Below, piece after piece: positions 5,542 to 7,673 of a stretch of DNA of 7,673 bases. Location: assembly GCA_018894775.1 (NCBI GenBank), contig JAHIPG010000142.1:1-7673 (forward strand), in the 5' to 3' direction. The DNA comes from Nanobdellota archaeon (GTDB taxonomy: Archaea > Nanobdellota > Nanobdellia > SCGC-AAA011-G17 > VGLX01). Positions within the stretch are counted from its first letter, which is position 1; each line of letters opens with the position of its first letter. The notes below the pieces were generated by a model. That model was given only the letters and a program-made list of their open reading frames with translations. It made no database searches and was not told the DNA's origin. The translations under genes were made by a program, and so were the position numbers.

Positions 5542-7350
5542 ATGCCAAGGCCAGTTAAAAAAACTATAGCTGAGATGTTTTCTAAGTCTGTGAGAAAGTA
5601 TTCTAAAAAAGAAGCATTAATCTGTCCGGAACTAAATATTAGATGGACTTATGCCCGGCTTAACAAAGAGGTTGATGAAACAGCTAAAGCATTACTCAAA
5701 TCAGGCATCGGCCCTCACGATCATGTTTCTGTTTGGGCAACAAACATTCCTGAATGGGTTGTTTTGCAATTCGCAACTGCAAAGATTGGAGCAGTCTTGG
5801 TAACAGTTAACACTGCATACAAAGAAAGAGATTTAGAATACCTGCTAAAACAATCTGATTCTACGACTATATGCCTGATGGATAAGTTCAAAGACTATAG
5901 TTATGTAGATATATTAAACAATGTAGTCCCGGAAATAAAAGACTCAAAATGTGGAGATATAAAATCAGAAAATATCCCTAAATTAAAAACTGCAATAACC
6001 ATAGGTGAAAGCAGAGAGTTTCCAGGCCTGTTCAGCCTTGATGGATTAAAAAACATGGAACAGCCTGTTGAGCTAAACGGCTTAGTCAAAAAAATAATTG
6101 GTGATAAAAAAGAGATAACTAATAAGGATTTGAAAAAGATACAAAAAAAATTAAAGCCTGATGATGTGATAAACATCCAGTATACTTCTGGTACAACTGG
6201 TTTTCCAAAAGGTGCTATGCTGTCAAGCTATAACATGGTAAATAATGCGTTAGCAGCAGCTGAATGTTTAAACCTAAAAAAGAATGACAGGATGGTCTTG
6301 CCAAATCCTTTATTCCATTGCTTTGGCAGCGTTCTTGGAACACTGCTTGCGGTATTGAAAGGTATACCTGTAGTGATGACAAATATATATGATCCTACAA
6401 AGTTTGATAAACCAGTATTAGAAGCGATTCATAATGAAAAGTGCACTGTTATTTACGGAACCCCTTCACATTTTGAAAGAGTCCTTAAACATAAAGATGT
6501 AGGCAAATATGATCTAAGCTCATTAAGGACTGGCATAATAGCAGGTGCACCCTGCCCAGAAGACTTGATGGATGTAATAGAGAGTTATGTTCCAGAGATA
6601 ACTATAGCTTACGGCTCAACAGAACTCTCGCCAATAATAACACAAACAAGGATAAATGACCCAAGAGATTTAAGGCTTGGTACAGTAGGAAAAGGATTGA
6701 ATATTAAAGGATTACATATTAAATTAATGGATGGTGATAAAGAATTAGTAAATACAGAAACAGGAAATTATTCTGGCGCAAATACTTTAGAGGAAATAGC
6801 TGATGAAAATAAGATTATTAGGGGGGAGTTATGGTCTAAAGGGCCCCAGGTTATGAAAGGCTATTACAATAAGCCAAAAGAAACAGCTGAATCAATAGTT
6901 AATGGCTGGTATAACACGGAGGATATTGGAACAGCTGTTCTTGTAAAAAAAGGAAGAAAGTTTGATGTTTACTTTAAGATAACCGGAAGGTCTAATGATA
7001 TGATAATAACCGGTGGAGAGAATATTTATCCCACAGAGATAGAGAATGTTCTGAGGGAGAATCCGGATATAGTTGATGTTGCAGTGTATGGAATCCCTGA
7101 TGAGGATAGGGGAGAAGTGATTGCAATATCTATAGTCCCAAAAGAAGATTCAGAATTAAAACCTGAAGATATAAAGCAGTTTTGCATAGAACAAAAGATG
7201 AGGAAAAACTACATACCAAGAACTGAGTTTATAGAGTTAATAGACAGTTTTCCTATGACTTCAAGCGGTAAGATTCAGAAGTTTAAGCTCCAAGAGGAAG
7301 CAACGAAGAAATACGGGCGGGAACACCTATTAAAAAGAAAAACTGCTTAA
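5542..7350 (+). CDS. AMP-forming acyl-CoA ligase (ANL superfamily, FadK/ACSF2-like)
   Basis: Activates a carboxylic acid with ATP to an acyl-adenylate and then to the CoA thioester. The motifs are in order: P-loop YTSGTTGFPKGA at 214-225, YGSTE at 357-361, ribose-binding D461 in NTED, hinge TGRSNDMIITGGENIYP at 481-497, and catalytic K577 in TSSGKIQK. No signal peptide or membrane helix is seen, so it is cytosolic. At 602 residues it is longer than the usual 540-550. The extra length appears to lie in a Lys-rich stretch around 133-205 and in an acidic stretch around 401-425. The canonical TGD of the ribose motif is TED here. The overall pattern fits medium- or long-chain acyl-CoA ligases, but the acid is not assignable. 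It is divergent from the Fe-S operon and has its own promoter and a T-run downstream. The start at 5542 has AGGTG ahead. Confidence 0.92.
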   Translation: MPRPVKKTIAEMFSKSVRKYSKKEALICPELNIRWTYARLNKEVDETAKALLKSGIGPHDHVSVWATNIPEWVVLQFATAKIGAVLVTVNTAYKERDLEYLLKQSDSTTICLMDKFKDYSYVDILNNVVPEIKDSKCGDIKSENIPKLKTAITIGESREFPGLFSLDGLKNMEQPVELNGLVKKIIGDKKEITNKDLKKIQKKLKPDDVINIQYTSGTTGFPKGAMLSSYNMVNNALAAAECLNLKKNDRMVLPNPLFHCFGSVLGTLLAVLKGIPVVMTNIYDPTKFDKPVLEAIHNEKCTVIYGTPSHFERVLKHKDVGKYDLSSLRTGIIAGAPCPEDLMDVIESYVPEITIAYGSTELSPIITQTRINDPRDLRLGTVGKGLNIKGLHIKLMDGDKELVNTETGNYSGANTLEEIADENKIIRGELWSKGPQVMKGYYNKPKETAESIVNGWYNTEDIGTAVLVKKGRKFDVYFKITGRSNDMIITGGENIYPTEIENVLRENPDIVDVAVYGIPDEDRGEVIAISIVPKEDSELKPEDIKQFCIEQKMRKNYIPRTEFIELIDSFPMTSSGKIQKFKLQEEATKKYGREHLLKRKTA

Positions 7351-7371
7351 AACTAATCCTGCAGTCCAAAA

Positions 7372-7378
7372 TTTTTTT
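7372..7378 (+). terminator. T-run terminator after the acyl-CoA ligase gene
   Basis: A run of seven T begins 22 bases after the stop codon, preceded by CCAAAA, without a clear stem. Archaeal polymerase terminates at such U-tracts. It is followed by a fresh TATA box for the next gene, which supports a transcription boundary here. Confidence 0.5.
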
Positions 7379-7410
7379 CTTAAAGGAGCCAATTCGGTTG
7401 TATAGAAATA

Positions 7411-7419
7411 TTTTATAAT
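7411..7419 (+). promoter_or_regulatory. TATA box of the lipoprotein gene
   Basis: TTTTATAAT is centred 26 bases before the ATG at 7441, a leaderless layout. No Shine-Dalgarno lies next to that ATG. Confidence 0.6.
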
Positions 7420-7440
7420 GGCAAAGAAATACAATTTAGT

Positions 7441-7673
7441 ATGGGGAAAAAGAATTATATAGCAGCCCTATTAGCAACTGTCATGATATCAGGGTGTTCA
7501 TACATGCCAAAAAAAGAATATGTGAAAGATGTTCTGAAAGAAACAGTAAAGGTAACAATAGATTCAATAGTAGATAACTCCCCAACTATAAAGTCTGATG
7601 AGATGTATATGGACACACATTCACATATCAAGAACTTAGACTATTATCAGAATGGTATAGAAGATATTATTGA
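7441..7673 (+). CDS. Putative secreted lipoprotein, N-terminal part (runs off the window)
   Basis: The frame is open from the ATG to the window end, 77 codons. The protein begins with a short basic region (MGKKN), a hydrophobic stretch from Y6 to I16, and a lipobox ISGC with C19 as the expected lipid-modified cysteine. A membrane-anchored protein on the outer face of the cell membrane is therefore likely. The mature part starts with a charged, probably helical segment (KKEYVKDVLKETVKVTID) and then a polar, Asp/His/Tyr-containing stretch. I do not recognise a family, and the C-terminal part is missing. It has its own TATA box, so it is probably not in an operon with the acyl-CoA ligase. Confidence 0.75.
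   Translation, partial: MGKKNYIAALLATVMISGCSYMPKKEYVKDVLKETVKVTIDSIVDNSPTIKSDEMYMDTHSHIKNLDYYQNGIEDII

Noticed and set aside
5901..6176. Open frame of 91 codons on the minus strand inside the acyl-CoA ligase gene
   Set aside because: A mirror of the coding strand in an AT-rich gene; hydrophobic composition comes from the complement of Lys codons, with no start signals.
7418..7462. Short open frame of 14 codons overlapping the lipoprotein start
   Set aside because: Its ATG overlaps the TATA box of the lipoprotein gene, so it should not be on that transcript.

Overview
The window is AT-rich and reads as archaeal. TATA-like boxes sit about 25-28 bases upstream of several ATGs, implying leaderless transcripts, while other genes carry a Shine-Dalgarno of the GGAGGTG type. 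The regulator at 5090-5443 resembles the archaeal COG2522 family, and iron-sulfur assembly uses IscS/IscU. Together this suggests a small-genome, low-GC archaeon, possibly of the Woesearchaeota/Pacearchaeota kind. The lineage is inferred from style and gene content, not from a marker gene.

Layout. At the left edge is the C-terminal tail of a small DUF2080-like, transposon-associated protein (+). It is followed by a convergent short-chain dehydrogenase/reductase (-, 126-884) with hairpin-forming sequence between the two. A divergent promoter region (885-1008) separates the SDR from a thioredoxin-reductase-like flavoprotein (+, 1009-1908). That gene ends 4 bases from the end of purF (-, 1913-3265), a [4Fe-4S] amidophosphoribosyltransferase. 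Upstream of purF, on the same strand, is a four-gene operon read from about 5443 down to 3305. Its order is a Cys-rich HTH regulator, a cysteine desulfurase (iscS), a three-helix PQ-loop membrane protein and an IscU scaffold. All three junctions are 4-base ATGA overlaps. On the other side of its promoter lies a divergent, long AMP-forming acyl-CoA ligase (+, 5542-7350). The right edge holds the start of a lipoprotein gene (+, 7441 onward) with its own TATA box.

How the genes may work together. The operon is a compact Fe-S assembly unit: IscS supplies sulfur from cysteine and IscU builds the cluster. The HTH protein has five cysteines in its C-terminal part and could sense cluster or redox status. 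A perfect 14-bp palindrome, TTCACAATTGTGAA, lies between the operon's TATA box and its first ATG, where a repressor would block transcription; this fits autoregulation. The PQ-loop protein locked between iscS and iscU is the most unusual element. The family includes cystinosin (a cystine carrier) and the SemiSWEETs, so a carrier for cyst(e)ine or alanine is an attractive but untested idea. PurF next door is itself a likely Fe-S client, and the thioredoxin-reductase-like protein adds a thiol-redox theme.

No rRNA, tRNA, CRISPR array or complete mobile element was recognised, and no gene-free stretch exceeds 300 bases.
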